Counted from the first letter of the stretch, positions 51,714 to 60,699 are shown. The stretch is DNA of 64,000 bases from Sphingobacterium sp. CZ-2 (GCF_004526235.1 NZ_CP038159.1:1550001-1614000); one strand, 5' to 3'. Translations and numbers: made by a program. Notes: generated by a model from the sequence alone, not told the origin.

Positions 51714-52820
51714 ATGAAACATTCATTAGACATCCTTCCTTTAAAATCTTGGTTAGACACAGGGGATAAACCATTAATCATCGCGGGACCATGTAGTGCA
51801 GAGACAGAAGAGCAATTGGTATCCACTGCACATTTGTTGGCCAACACTGGAAAAGTGAATGTATTACGTGCCGGAATCTGGAAACCACGTACGCGTCCAG
51901 GAGAATTCGAAGGTATCGGAAGCATCGGTTTGGAATGGTTGAAACGTGCTAAAGAAGAAACCGGATTGTTAACGGCTACTGAAGTTGCTACAGCAAAACA
52001 CGTGGAAGAAGCCTTGGCAGCTGGCGTAGATGTACTTTGGATCGGTGCCCGTTCGACGGCAAACCCATTCACTGTTCAGGAAATCGCTGATGCGCTTCAA
52101 GGTGTAGATGTTCCTGTATTGGTTAAAAACCCGGTAAACCCTGATTTGTCTCTATGGATCGGTGCGCTTGAGCGTGTGAACAGAGCGGGTATCAAAAAAT
52201 TGGCTGCGATCCACCGTGGATTCTCTTCTTACGAGAAAACAGCTTTCCGTAATGAACCGATGTGGGATCTTGCCATCCAATTAAAAACGATTGCTCCTGA
52301 TCTTCCGATCATCAACGACCCTAGCCATATCTGTGGTAACCGTGAGCTGATTCCTTACGTGACCCAAAAAGCGATGGACATGGATATGCAAGGATTGATC
52401 ATTGAATCACATATCGATCCTTCGGTAGCTTGGACTGATGCCAAACAACAGGTTACGCCAGCAGGCTTAGCTGAACTATTGGACAATCTTTCTGTTCGTA
52501 AACCAGAATCCAACAACCCTATTTTCGAGGATAAGTTGGCTGAATTACGTAAGCAGATCGATAAGATCGATGACCTTTTGATCAAACAGATCGGCGACCG
52601 TATGAAGATTGCAGAGAAGATCGGTGAAGTTAAAAGAGATAACAACGTAACGATCCTTCAGGTGAACCGTTGGGATGAGATTGTTCAGAAACGTGTTCAA
52701 TTGGCAAAAGCATTGAACCTGAGCGAGGAATTCACCGTGAAATACCTAGAGTTATTGCACAACGAATCTATCCGTAAGCAAAATGAGGTGATGAACACAA
52801 AAACTGTGACGGAGGCCTAA
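51714..52820 (+). CDS. Bifunctional DAHP synthase / chorismate mutase
   Basis: 368 residues. Residues 1-265 are a type I-beta (KDPG-like) 3-deoxy-7-phosphoheptulonate synthase: IAGPCSAETEEQL, LRAGIWKPRTRPGEFEGIG, WIGARSTANPF, LVKNPVNPDLSLW, NDPSHICGNRELIPY and IESHIDPSVAWTDAKQQV, with the metal and PEP ligands in these loops. Residues about 275-360 are an AroQ-type chorismate mutase (ELRKQIDKIDDLLIKQIGDR, KIAEKIGEVKRDNN). The mutase part probably also acts as feedback sensor for prephenate or chorismate, as in Bacillus and Porphyromonas homologues. It supplies both the pathway entry and the substrate for PheA. The stop overlaps the aroA start (TAATG). Confidence 0.95.
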   Translation: MKHSLDILPLKSWLDTGDKPLIIAGPCSAETEEQLVSTAHLLANTGKVNVLRAGIWKPRTRPGEFEGIGSIGLEWLKRAKEETGLLTATEVATAKHVEEALAAGVDVLWIGARSTANPFTVQEIADALQGVDVPVLVKNPVNPDLSLWIGALERVNRAGIKKLAAIHRGFSSYEKTAFRNEPMWDLAIQLKTIAPDLPIINDPSHICGNRELIPYVTQKAMDMDMQGLIIESHIDPSVAWTDAKQQVTPAGLAELLDNLSVRKPESNNPIFEDKLAELRKQIDKIDDLLIKQIGDRMKIAEKIGEVKRDNNVTILQVNRWDEIVQKRVQLAKALNLSEEFTVKYLELLHNESIRKQNEVMNTKTVTEA

Positions 52821-54073
52821 TGACTGCGGAAAGCATTGTTGTAAAACACCCATCCAAAAATATAAAAGGCACGGTTCAACTTACTGGCTCAAAGTCAGAG
52901 AGCAACCGTGCTCTTATTATCCAAGCATTGAGCAAGGGCTTGGTGAAGGTTGAAAACCTTTCAGAAGCTGCTGACACAGTAACTTTGAATGCTGCTCTGA
53001 CCTTGGCTTCCAATGCATCTTCTTCCAACGAAACGTTGATCGATATTGGCCCTGCTGGTACAGCGATGAGGTTTCTTACCTCCTACCTGAACCTGATAAA
53101 AGGAAACTTTATCTTAACTGGAACTGAACGTATGCAACTTCGTCCGATCGGAATCTTGGTTGATGCCTTGAAAGATTTGGGCGCTGACATCCATTATCAA
53201 AAAAAGAGCGGCTTTCCGCCCTTAAAAATTGAAGGGGGAATGATCCAAGGAAAAGAAAAGATCAGTATCCAAGGCAATGTTAGCAGCCAATATATCTCAT
53301 CCTTATTATTGATTGCTGCTAATCTCAAAAAAGGTTTAACAATAGATATCCAAGGGGAGCTGACCTCAAGACCTTATGTAACTATGACCTTGGAAATGTT
53401 GAAGGAATGTGGGATAGACTATTCGTTTACAGAAAACCAGATCCATATCGCCAAGCAGGATTACCAAGAAACCACCATCTATGTAGAGCCTGATTGGAGC
53501 GCTGCCTCCTATTGGTATGCTATCGTCGCCTTATCCGAAAATGGGCATATCATCCTTCCTGGACTAAAAGAACACAGCCTTCAAGGTGATATGGCGATCG
53601 TAGAGATCATGAGCCATTTCGGTGTGTCGTCTAGTTTTGAGCAGGATGGCCTGCATTTAAGGAAAACCACGCTTGATTCTGAAAAGACATATTTTGATTT
53701 TAAGGAATGTCCCGATTTGGCGCAAACTGTTGTTGTAGTTGCTGCTGCTTTGAAAAAGGATGTTACTTTTACAGGCCTGGAAACTTTAAAAATCAAAGAA
53801 ACAGACCGTATCTTGGCTTTACAGACAGAGATTGCCAAATTTGGCGCTCAGCTGGAGGAAGATCAACAAGATTATCACCTGAAAACGTCTGCTGTATTTA
53901 CACCCGAAACAGTAACCTTTGGCACCTATGAAGACCATAGAATGGCGATGGCATTTGCACCATTAGCCATGGTATTTCCGGAGGTGATCATCGAAGAACC
54001 GATGGTGGTGGAAAAATCCTACCCAGAATTCTGGAAGCATTTAAAGGCTCAAGGTTTCGAGATCAACGACTAA
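52820..54073 (+). CDS. aroA: 3-phosphoshikimate 1-carboxyvinyltransferase (EPSP synthase)
   Basis: 417 residues, cytoplasmic. Joins PEP and shikimate-3-phosphate. Signatures of the inverse alpha-beta barrel: LTGSKSESNRALIIQAL at the N-terminus (substrate Lys and Ser), the PEP loop IDIGPAGTAMRFLTSYL, TERMQLRPIGILVDAL, VSSQYISSLLLIA, KECPDLAQTVVVVAAAL and the C-terminal FGTYEDHRMAMAFAPLAM. In the PEP-loop position where sensitive enzymes have LGNAGT, this one has IGPAGT: Ala is present instead of the Gly96-type residue context, so class II glyphosate behaviour is possible but unproven. Overlaps the preceding stop by one base. Confidence 0.94.
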   Translation: MTAESIVVKHPSKNIKGTVQLTGSKSESNRALIIQALSKGLVKVENLSEAADTVTLNAALTLASNASSSNETLIDIGPAGTAMRFLTSYLNLIKGNFILTGTERMQLRPIGILVDALKDLGADIHYQKKSGFPPLKIEGGMIQGKEKISIQGNVSSQYISSLLLIAANLKKGLTIDIQGELTSRPYVTMTLEMLKECGIDYSFTENQIHIAKQDYQETTIYVEPDWSAASYWYAIVALSENGHIILPGLKEHSLQGDMAIVEIMSHFGVSSSFEQDGLHLRKTTLDSEKTYFDFKECPDLAQTVVVVAAALKKDVTFTGLETLKIKETDRILALQTEIAKFGAQLEEDQQDYHLKTSAVFTPETVTFGTYEDHRMAMAFAPLAMVFPEVIIEEPMVVEKSYPEFWKHLKAQGFEIND

Positions 54074-54190
54074 TCAATCTTTAAAGAATCAGGATCAAAG
54101 ATCTAATCAATTTTTATAGAATAAGCTATTTATTTAATAGGCTAAATTATTTAACATCATTTTTCATATATTTACGGGCATTATAGCATT

Positions 54191-55288
54191 ATGGCAGGAA
54201 ATTCTTTTGGCGATATTTTTAAGATTACCACTTTTGGTGAATCTCATGGGAAGGCTATCGGGGTAATTATTGATGGTTGTCCATCATTAATCGACATCGA
54301 TGAGGAATTTATCCAATCGGAATTGGATAAGCGTAGGCCAGGCCAATCTAAAATTACTACCCAACGGAAGGAAAGCGATACTGCTCAGATCCTTTCGGGA
54401 GTTTTCGAAGGAAAATCTACCGGAACGCCGATTGCTATAGTGATTCCCAACGAGGATCAACGCTCTAAAGATTACTCGCATATCCAAGATAAATTCAGAC
54501 CTTCACATGCCGATTACACCTACCAACAAAAGTATGGTATCCGTGATTATCGTGGTGGTGGTCGTTCATCTGCTCGCGAAACTGCTGCTCGGGTAGCCGC
54601 TGGAGCTATTGCAAAACTATTCTTAAAGAAACATGGTATTGAAGTATTCGCGCATGTTTCTGGTGTTGGCCATATTGAAGCGCCAAATATCGATGTTACA
54701 AACCTTTCTACGCTATTGGAGATCAGAGAGGGAAATATTGTTCGCTGCGCAGACCCTGCAACAGCAGCTGAAATGGCGGAATTCATCGATGGCATTCGTA
54801 AAAATGGGGATACCGTTGGCGGAAGAATATCTACCATAATCCGCAATGTACCAGTGGGTTTAGGTGAGCCGGTATTCGACAAACTGCATGCCGATCTTGC
54901 CAAGGCAATGATGGGGATCAATGCAGTGCATGGTTTTGAATATGGTTCAGGTTTTGAAGGTTCCTTTATGAAAGGTTCAGAACATAATGATATATTTGTC
55001 AACGAAGATGCTAAAGTAAAAACATTAACCAATTTTTCTGGTGGTATCCAAGGCGGCATTTCCAACGGCATGGATATTACCTTTAAAACTGCATTTAAAC
55101 CTGTGGCAACCATCATGCGTGATCAAGCAACAATAAATGAGGAAGGCCAAGAGGCTACAATCTCGGGCAAGGGACGTCATGATCCTTGCGTGGTACCTCG
55201 TGCTGTGATCATCGTGGAAGCGATGGCTGCATTGGTGATTGCAGATCACCTATTGAAACATAATGCTTATTTAAATAATGCCTATTAG
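54191..55288 (+). CDS. aroC: Chorismate synthase
   Basis: 365 residues, FMN-dependent enzyme giving chorismate from EPSP, the branch point to Phe, Tyr, Trp and other aromatics. All three family signatures are present: [17 protein letters not shown] near the N-terminus, the [11 protein letters not shown] segment in [20 protein letters not shown], and [19 protein letters not shown] near the C-terminus. It lies 117 bases after aroA; a TATATTTA box at 54167 hints at an additional weak promoter. The last 11 bases overlap the start of the ROK gene. Confidence 0.96.
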   Translation: MAGNSFGDIFKITTFGESHGKAIGVIIDGCPSLIDIDEEFIQSELDKRRPGQSKITTQRKESDTAQILSGVFEGKSTGTPIAIVIPNEDQRSKDYSHIQDKFRPSHADYTYQQKYGIRDYRGGGRSSARETAARVAAGAIAKLFLKKHGIEVFAHVSGVGHIEAPNIDVTNLSTLLEIREGNIVRCADPATAAEMAEFIDGIRKNGDTVGGRISTIIRNVPVGLGEPVFDKLHADLAKAMMGINAVHGFEYGSGFEGSFMKGSEHNDIFVNEDAKVKTLTNFSGGIQGGISNGMDITFKTAFKPVATIMRDQATINEEGQEATISGKGRHDPCVVPRAVIIVEAMAALVIADHLLKHNAYLNNAY

Positions 55289-56141
55289 CGACTATATACT
55301 ATCCTGCGATATCGGGGGGTCACATATTACATCTGCTATTGTCGACAGGTCGACATGGACAATTATTGAAAAAACTATCACGCGTTCGCATGTTAATTCG
55401 CTGCAAAATGCTAAATCGATTTTTCAAGAATGGACCTCCAACATGAAAAACTGCTTGGCCAAAATGGAATCCCAAGTGACCCAAATCGGCATTGCAGCAC
55501 CCGGTCCCTTTGATTATGAAAAGGGAATCCCGCTGATGAAGGGACAGGCAAAATACGATAGCATTTATAAAGTTCCGGTAACAGATCCTATTATAGAGGG
55601 AATCGGAGATGAAAACCTCCATATTCGTTACATCAACGATGCTGCGGCATTTTTACAGGGTGAAGTTTTCGGAGGTAGACTGGAACATAAAGATTGTGTC
55701 CTGGGGGTAACTCTAGGAACAGGATTGGGATCGGCTGTTTGGCGGAATGGCGAAAAGGCATTCGATGCGGATCTATGGAACACAGTCTATAAGGATTCCA
55801 TCTATGAAGAATATTTGGTAACCCGTTGGTTCACCAAAAGATTTGAGGAATTGACCGGAAAATCAGAAAAAGGGTTGCGTGAGATTTTGGAGAACAACAA
55901 AGGCGCAGAAGTTGATCAATTATTAAAAGAATATAGTCAAAACCTAGCCAGCTTCCTCCATTTCTTTAGCCAAAAGCATCAATGTAAGCATTTGATAATC
56001 GGCGGAAATATCGTAAAGGCATGGGATCTTATTTTTAAAGATAAATCCCTTTTGAAAGGTTTGGACATCTCTATAGGCAAATACCAGGAACATGCGGCCA
56101 TTATTGGTGCTGCTTCCCTATTTTCAAACGAAGAACAATAA
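55278..56141 (+). CDS. ROK-family kinase-like protein
   Basis: 287 residues with the ASKHA fold of ROK sugar kinases and regulators. Phosphate-binding elements: [18 protein letters not shown] at the N-terminus, [25 protein letters not shown] with the catalytic Asp, and [13 protein letters not shown]. No DNA-binding domain is attached, so it is a kinase rather than a repressor. The Cys-rich zinc motif of classical ROK glucokinases is missing. It starts inside the last codons of aroC (11-base overlap), so it is made with the aromatic operon, although no link between sugar phosphorylation and aromatic synthesis is known. Substrate unknown. A bidirectional terminator follows. Confidence 0.85.
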   Translation: MPISDYILSCDIGGSHITSAIVDRSTWTIIEKTITRSHVNSLQNAKSIFQEWTSNMKNCLAKMESQVTQIGIAAPGPFDYEKGIPLMKGQAKYDSIYKVPVTDPIIEGIGDENLHIRYINDAAAFLQGEVFGGRLEHKDCVLGVTLGTGLGSAVWRNGEKAFDADLWNTVYKDSIYEEYLVTRWFTKRFEELTGKSEKGLREILENNKGAEVDQLLKEYSQNLASFLHFFSQKHQCKHLIIGGNIVKAWDLIFKDKSLLKGLDISIGKYQEHAAIIGAASLFSNEEQ

Positions 56142-56166
56142 ATCAGGTAATTAAATCTTAAATCGG

Positions 56167-56204
56167 AAAATATCCTCCTTAGAACAAAGGAGGATATTTT
56201 TTTG
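56167..56204. terminator. Bidirectional terminator overlapping the E1 stop codon
   Basis: A perfect 14-bp stem (AAAATATCCTCCTT at 56167-56180, partner 56187-56200), 6-base loop, T run on the plus side. It serves the aromatic operon; on the minus strand the stem begins within the last codons of the E1 gene, whose stop is at 56179-56181. Confidence 0.85.
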
Positions 56205-58596
56205 GATTGCTTTCAGACATGATCTGATAAGCAGTTTCTACCACATCATCTACAGCAGGTTTAGTGAAGTAATCACCATCTGATCCGTATGGCGGTCTAT
56301 GTGCTTTAGCGGTCAAAGTCCTAGGTTTAGCATCCAGGAAGTAATAACCACCTTGTTTTTCTAAAATCTCATGGGTAATGAACGCTGATGCCCCTCCTGG
56401 AAAATCCTCATCGACAACCAATAATCTATTGGTCTTCTCCAATGATTTTGCTGAAATAGCTTCCCTATCAAAAGGTTGTAGACATTGTGCGTCGATAATT
56501 TCAATCGAAATTCCGACCTTATCCAATTCCAATGCAGCCTCCTGAACGATCCTTAACGTAGAGCCATAAGAAACAACCGTGATATCAGATCCTTCCCTTA
56601 ACAGCTCTGCCTTGCCGATCGGCACGGTGAAATCACCAATATTTGCAGGCATTTTTTCTTTCAAACGGTACCCATTCAAGCATTCGATGACCAATGCTGG
56701 TTCATCCCCTTTTAATAAGGTATTGTACATACCAGCAGCTTGCGTCATGTTCCTTGGTACACAGATATGCACTCCGCGAAGCCCGCCCAATAAAACTGAC
56801 ATCGGAGAACCCGAATGCCAGATCCCTTCTAAACGGTGCCCCCTCGTTCTCACGATCAAAGGCGCCTTCTGCTGACCTTTAGTCCGATAGCTCAAGCTTG
56901 CCAGATCATCACTCAATACAGGAAATGCGTAGATCAGATAATCGAGGTATTGGATCTCAGCAATCGGTCTGAAACCACGTACCGCAAGCCCAATACCCTT
57001 TCCAATAATGGCAGTCTCCCGAATTCCAGTATCAAATATACGTTGTTCACCAAATTCCTCCTGTAGTCCAGCAAAACCTTGGTTCACATCTCCAATTTTC
57101 CCTACATCTTCTCCAAATGCCAATAAACGAGCATCCTTATCAAAATTAGCTCGGAAGCAGGCATTCAGAACTTCCCTACCATCTACGATAGCCGCATCTG
57201 CATCATAGTTTGCAGGAATCTCCTCCACCTTTAGCGGAGAATGCTGTGTAGAAGAATACAACTTATCGTTGAAGCGGAAACTATTAAGCTCCTGACTTTT
57301 TTTGTACCAAGCCAATAACTCTTCTTTTCCAGCAACCTCCACACCGCGCAACTCCCTGATCACCCTTCTAACATTGACATAAACCTCCTTTAGAGAAGGC
57401 TCTGTAATAGACAATAAGGTTTTCAAAGGTATTTCCACTGCGTGGTGATTGATCCCCTGAAGCAGTTCAATGGCTTCCGTTAGATCAACCTGTAAGGTCT
57501 TTTTATAATCTGACCAGGCACGTTTCTGTTCTTGTCGAACAAAATCCTTGGCCTCTGATTCAATCTGTTTTAATTCCTCTTCATCTGCAATACCCGAACT
57601 CAACATCCATTCCCGCATGCGGTCATTACAATCAAAATCCGTCTCCCAAGTCAATCGTTCGGGAGATTTATATCTTTCATGCGAACCCGAGGAAGAGTGT
57701 CCCTGAGGTTGGGTCATTTCATAGACATGCACCAAACATGGTTTGCAATGCTCACGAGCATATTCTGCAGCCTTTTCGTACACCTCACAAAGCCCGGCAT
57801 AATCCCATCCTTTGACCTTAAAGATCTGGTAGCCTTGTCCTGACTCATCCTCCTGAAATCCCCTCAACACGTTGGAAATATCCCCTTTGGTTGTTTGAAT
57901 TTCATTAGGAACCGAAATCCCATAGCCATCATCCCAAATGGAGATCACGACTGGAATCTGCTTTACCCCAGCGGCATTCACCGTCTCCCAGAACACACCT
58001 TCTGAGGTAGATGCATTTCCAATGGTACAGAAGATTACTTCCTGACCATCTTTGGTAAACTTTTCACTGTGTGAAAGCCCTGGATTGTTACGATATAGTT
58101 TAGAGGCTAAGCCGAGGCCGAGAATTCTGGCCATCTGCCCACCTGTAGTAGATACATCCGAAAAGGAGTTGACCTGAGCGGTCTGATCCAACCATTCGCC
58201 ATCCTCATCCAATAATTTCGTGGAGAAATGGGCCACCATCTGCCTACCTCCGGAGGAAGTATCAGCGGAAAGGTCGGGATTGGAATACAATTGGGAAAAG
58301 AAATGATAGATACTGCTGATGCCTAAGGCAAATGCTAAGGTTTGATCCCGGTAATACCCAGAACGCCAATCTCCAGGTTTGAAAACCTTGGATAAAGCAA
58401 TTTGTGCTAATTCTTTTCCGTCGCCAAAAATCCCAAACTTTGCTTTCCCGGTCAGCACTTCTTTCCTTCCCAACAAACTTACGATACGGCTTTGAACGGC
58501 TAGTTTATAATCGTCTATAAGGACCTGGCGGAATTCCTCATAACTAATTTTCTCTGAATTAAATTGCACTGGTCTTGTCGCGTTTAAATCTGACAT
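56179..58596 (-). CDS. Fused E1 alpha-beta component of branched-chain 2-oxoacid dehydrogenase
   Basis: 805 residues. Thiamine-diphosphate-dependent E1 of a 2-oxoacid dehydrogenase, probably the branched-chain (2-oxoisovalerate) type that makes precursors of iso-branched fatty acids. Alpha-like part, residues about 25-400: GYYRDQTLAFALG, the ThDP site FCTIGNASTSEGVFWETVNA and SIWDDGYGISVPNE. Beta-like part, about 465-805: LLAFGEDVGKIGDVNQGFAG, FDTGIRETAIIGKGIGLAV, DLASLSYRTKGQ, VVSYGSTLRIVQEAA and DEDFPGGASAFITHEIL. Most bacteria encode these as two genes; the fusion is common in Bacteroidota. Its E2/E3 partners are not adjacent. Monocistronic, with a perfect -7 box upstream. Confidence 0.93.
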   Translation of the reverse strand: MSDLNATRPVQFNSEKISYEEFRQVLIDDYKLAVQSRIVSLLGRKEVLTGKAKFGIFGDGKELAQIALSKVFKPGDWRSGYYRDQTLAFALGISSIYHFFSQLYSNPDLSADTSSGGRQMVAHFSTKLLDEDGEWLDQTAQVNSFSDVSTTGGQMARILGLGLASKLYRNNPGLSHSEKFTKDGQEVIFCTIGNASTSEGVFWETVNAAGVKQIPVVISIWDDGYGISVPNEIQTTKGDISNVLRGFQEDESGQGYQIFKVKGWDYAGLCEVYEKAAEYAREHCKPCLVHVYEMTQPQGHSSSGSHERYKSPERLTWETDFDCNDRMREWMLSSGIADEEELKQIESEAKDFVRQEQKRAWSDYKKTLQVDLTEAIELLQGINHHAVEIPLKTLLSITEPSLKEVYVNVRRVIRELRGVEVAGKEELLAWYKKSQELNSFRFNDKLYSSTQHSPLKVEEIPANYDADAAIVDGREVLNACFRANFDKDARLLAFGEDVGKIGDVNQGFAGLQEEFGEQRIFDTGIRETAIIGKGIGLAVRGFRPIAEIQYLDYLIYAFPVLSDDLASLSYRTKGQQKAPLIVRTRGHRLEGIWHSGSPMSVLLGGLRGVHICVPRNMTQAAGMYNTLLKGDEPALVIECLNGYRLKEKMPANIGDFTVPIGKAELLREGSDITVVSYGSTLRIVQEAALELDKVGISIEIIDAQCLQPFDREAISAKSLEKTNRLLVVDEDFPGGASAFITHEILEKQGGYYFLDAKPRTLTAKAHRPPYGSDGDYFTKPAVDDVVETAYQIMSESNPKKYPPLF

Positions 58597-58616
58597 TAAA
58601 GTGTTTCCTGTTTTAA

Positions 58617-58624
58617 CAAAAGTA
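58617..58624 (-). promoter_or_regulatory. -7 promoter box of the fused E1 gene
   Basis: The minus strand reads TACTTTTG, a perfect TAnnTTTG, 20 bases upstream of the ATG at 58596. Confidence 0.5.
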
Positions 58625-58738
58625 ATAAAATAAACCTGTATATCTTAATCCGAAGAGAGGTTTAATCCCATGTAATTTGAATTAATCACTTAACATTAGG
58701 ACTTTATTCACTACTTTTAGCCGTATTTTTATTTTAAC

Positions 58739-59476
58739 ATGAGTAATATCCATTTTTTTGATGCTAGCAACGGCGCAGGAAATTTTGGTGATCTAGAGAA
58801 AACCATTGCTGTCAACAACCTATTAGAGATCCCTTTGCCCGAACGGGATGGGAAATGGATTGCAGCCTTTATTGAAAATATTTCCGAAGCGAATTTACAG
58901 GTAGCCGAACCTGAGATCATTATGAGTACGGAGGGCTTCCCCTACTTTAACCTGAAAACGGTGGCCAATGGGGAGAATTTCCATGCCTATGTGATAAAAA
59001 ATAAACTTTCGACCTTATTAAAAAGCGGATTTGGGGTGGCGATCAATACCCATAAGGAGCAGCCGGATTGGATGTTCAGTTATGGGGATCTGTTGAACCT
59101 GGAATTGAATGGCGAATATTACACCGATGAGAGCCTATTTTCCAAGAACACGGGTGATTTTGCAATCGGAAGCGATGAGGAGATCCTTGTTGGTCAACCA
59201 TCCGAGGAGATCCTACCTGCCTATGTGAGGCGACATATGAGTGAATTCCTACAATATTCAGGCGTTCGAAATCCGATGGTCATGTTGATCGCGAGGAATT
59301 ATACCGATGAAGAAAAAGTTTCGCAGGATCTGGTGCTGAATCTTACGCCAAAGAACTTTGCGAATGAGCGGGAATATCAGCAGGCGATGAATACCATTTC
59401 CTGGTTTCTACCAAAACATTATTCATTGGTTGGATTAGATTCGGAAGCGGTTGAATCGGGTTTTCAACCCTTATAG
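58739..59476 (+). CDS. Conserved hypothetical protein
   Basis: 245 residues, acidic, cytoplasmic (no signal peptide or membrane segment). I do not recognise the family. Visible features are an N-terminal SNIHFFDASNGAGNFGDLEK, a middle with FPYFNLKTVANGENFHAYVI and VAINTHKEQPDWMFSYGDLL, and a C-terminal region that resembles protein-binding alpha/beta domains (LNLTPKNFANEREYQQAMNT, ISWFLPKHYSLVG). No catalytic motif stands out. It lies 24 bases upstream of the NUDIX gene on the same strand and is probably co-transcribed; TACTTTTA upstream is a near-consensus -7 box. Confidence 0.7.
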   Translation: MSNIHFFDASNGAGNFGDLEKTIAVNNLLEIPLPERDGKWIAAFIENISEANLQVAEPEIIMSTEGFPYFNLKTVANGENFHAYVIKNKLSTLLKSGFGVAINTHKEQPDWMFSYGDLLNLELNGEYYTDESLFSKNTGDFAIGSDEEILVGQPSEEILPAYVRRHMSEFLQYSGVRNPMVMLIARNYTDEEKVSQDLVLNLTPKNFANEREYQQAMNTISWFLPKHYSLVGLDSEAVESGFQPL

Positions 59477-59500
59477 TCCAAATAAAAATTTAATAATAAT

Positions 59501-59962
59501 ATGTATTTATTCAATGTCCGGGTGTATGGCATCCTGGTGAATGAGCGTGGAGAGGTATTGATCAGTGATGAGCGCACCGAAAACGTTTCATTCACGAAGT
59601 TTCCTGGTGGAGGACTAGAATATGGGGAAGGTCTGTTAGACGCCCTTAAAAGAGAGTATCAGGAAGAGACGGGGATGGAGATAGAAGTGGTGAGACACAT
59701 CTATACAACCGATTTTTGGGAGAAATCGAGCTTTAACGAGAGCCAGATAATTTCCATTTACTACCAGGTGAGGTGTTTGAATGAGGTAGATTTAAAGATT
59801 AGGACGGAAGTTTTTGATTTTCGGGAGGAGTCTATTGAAGGTAAGTTACAATCCTTTCGTTTGATTCCTTTAAAGGTATTACAGGCGAAAGATTTTACGT
59901 TTAAAACGGATCAAGTTGCTTGGTTAGAATTTTTAAAAGTTGCAGATAAAATCAAATTATAA
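59501..59962 (+). CDS. NUDIX hydrolase
   Basis: 153 residues. The Nudix box is complete: GGGLEYGEGLLDALKREY, then QEETGMEIEV, fitting G-x5-E-x7-R-E-U-x-E-E-x-G-U, where the Glu residues bind Mg2+. N-terminal strands NVRVYGILVNERGEVLIS precede it. Members hydrolyse nucleoside diphosphates linked to other groups, including oxidised nucleotides; the substrate cannot be told here. It is the second gene of a pair with the unknown protein upstream. The next 430 bases hold no longer gene, only a possible small RNA, repeats and a 43-codon ORF on the other strand. Confidence 0.92.
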   Translation: MYLFNVRVYGILVNERGEVLISDERTENVSFTKFPGGGLEYGEGLLDALKREYQEETGMEIEVVRHIYTTDFWEKSSFNESQIISIYYQVRCLNEVDLKIRTEVFDFREESIEGKLQSFRLIPLKVLQAKDFTFKTDQVAWLEFLKVADKIKL

Positions 59963-60019
59963 TATAAATGTTGCAACTTTTATTTGATATTATAACAAAA
60001 GGTTTTTACTTTTACAGTA

Positions 60020-60145
60020 GGTCTTGGAGATGAGATGAGAATCCAAATTCAAGATTTATGTTTTGAAAACACCTAGTTCTATAGGGTTTTATTAATAGTT
60101 AGTGTGATTTTAAGGCGATACTCCCCGTATCGCCTTATTTTTTTG
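60020..60145 (+). ncRNA. Candidate small RNA
   Basis: TTTG (59983-59986), 20 bases, then TACTTTTA (60007-60014) is a 7-of-8 match to the -7 box with correct -33 spacing. A perfect 10-bp hairpin and T run follow at 60111-60145, and there is no ORF between. The transcript would be about 125 bases. Alternatively this is only the 3' UTR of the NUDIX gene. Confidence 0.35.
60111..60145 (+). terminator. Terminator after the NUDIX gene / candidate small RNA
   Basis: A perfect 10-bp stem (TAAGGCGATA at 60111-60120, partner 60128-60137), 7-base loop, then a run of T. Confidence 0.9.
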
Positions 60146-60212
60146 AAGTTTTTTGAGGTGTTTTCGAGGTATTTTTGAAGTTGTAGTGAGGTTGTAGTGA
60201 GGTTTTTTTGAT
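60145..60212. repeat. Degenerate 11-bp tandem array C
   Basis: GA-A/G-GT words start at 60145, 60155, 60166, 60177, 60188 and 60199, with GATGG at 60210: spacing 10, then 11 five times. The units GAAGTTGTAGT (60177) and GAGGTTGTAGT (60188) differ at one base. On the minus strand they read ACTACAACCTC, close to ACTTACACCTC of array B, so the arrays are related. Confidence 0.75.
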
Positions 60213-60238
60213 GGCAGATATCTTAAAAGGAAAAAAAA

Positions 60239-60338
60239 CGTCATTGCGAGGAACGAAGCAATCTTTATTTAAGTCGAAAGATTGCTTCGTTCCTCGCAAT
60301 GACGAAAATGTCGCAATGACGATAATGTCGCAATGACG
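60239..60338. repeat. Minimal copy of the nested-palindrome repeat: perfect 28-bp inverted pair
   Basis: The outer arm (60239-60266) and its exact reverse complement (60277-60304) flank a 10-base loop, without the inner core found in larger copies. Two short direct copies of TGTCGCAATGACGA follow at 60309 and 60326. It may be the ancestral or collapsed form of the element. Confidence 0.85.
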
Positions 60339-60393
60339 AGATGGTAGACAGGACGAGAGTCCTAGCCGAAAGAGCTCTTACTTAAAAAAACTC

Positions 60394-60525
60394 CTACCTA
60401 AAAAAATAAGCCAAAGCCACTACCACAGCACCACCAATAATGATTATCCATTTATTGACATCACCACCATGTGCCCCTTCTTGACTCTTATACTTATAAT
60501 CTCTTTTAAATTTATCTAAATCCAT
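60394..60525 (-). CDS. 43-residue single-pass membrane miniprotein
   Basis: An ATG at 60525 opens a 43-codon frame ending at a TAG (60394-60396). The product has a charged N-terminal half (MDLDKFKRDYKYKSQEGAHG) and one strong hydrophobic helix near the C-terminus (WIIIIGGAVVVALAYFF, about residues 26-42), ending in Arg. This composition is unlikely by chance and fits a small inner-membrane protein with the N-terminus in the cytoplasm. Function unknown. It lies alone between the repeat element and rlmH, in a region with no larger gene. Confidence 0.6.
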   Translation of the reverse strand: MDLDKFKRDYKYKSQEGAHGGDVNKWIIIIGGAVVVALAYFFR

Positions 60526-60699
60526 AACACTCCCTTTCTTATTTAATTCTTGAATGATTTAATTCTTAGATGCAATCAAACCCTAATTTACACAAAATTT
60601 CTTCAAAAATTACCAACAACCAAGATTCCCCTTATGCAAAAACTATCATCTCTCTCCTCAAAACCCAGCAATCCCCCTCAATAAAATCCTTCAACCTAT

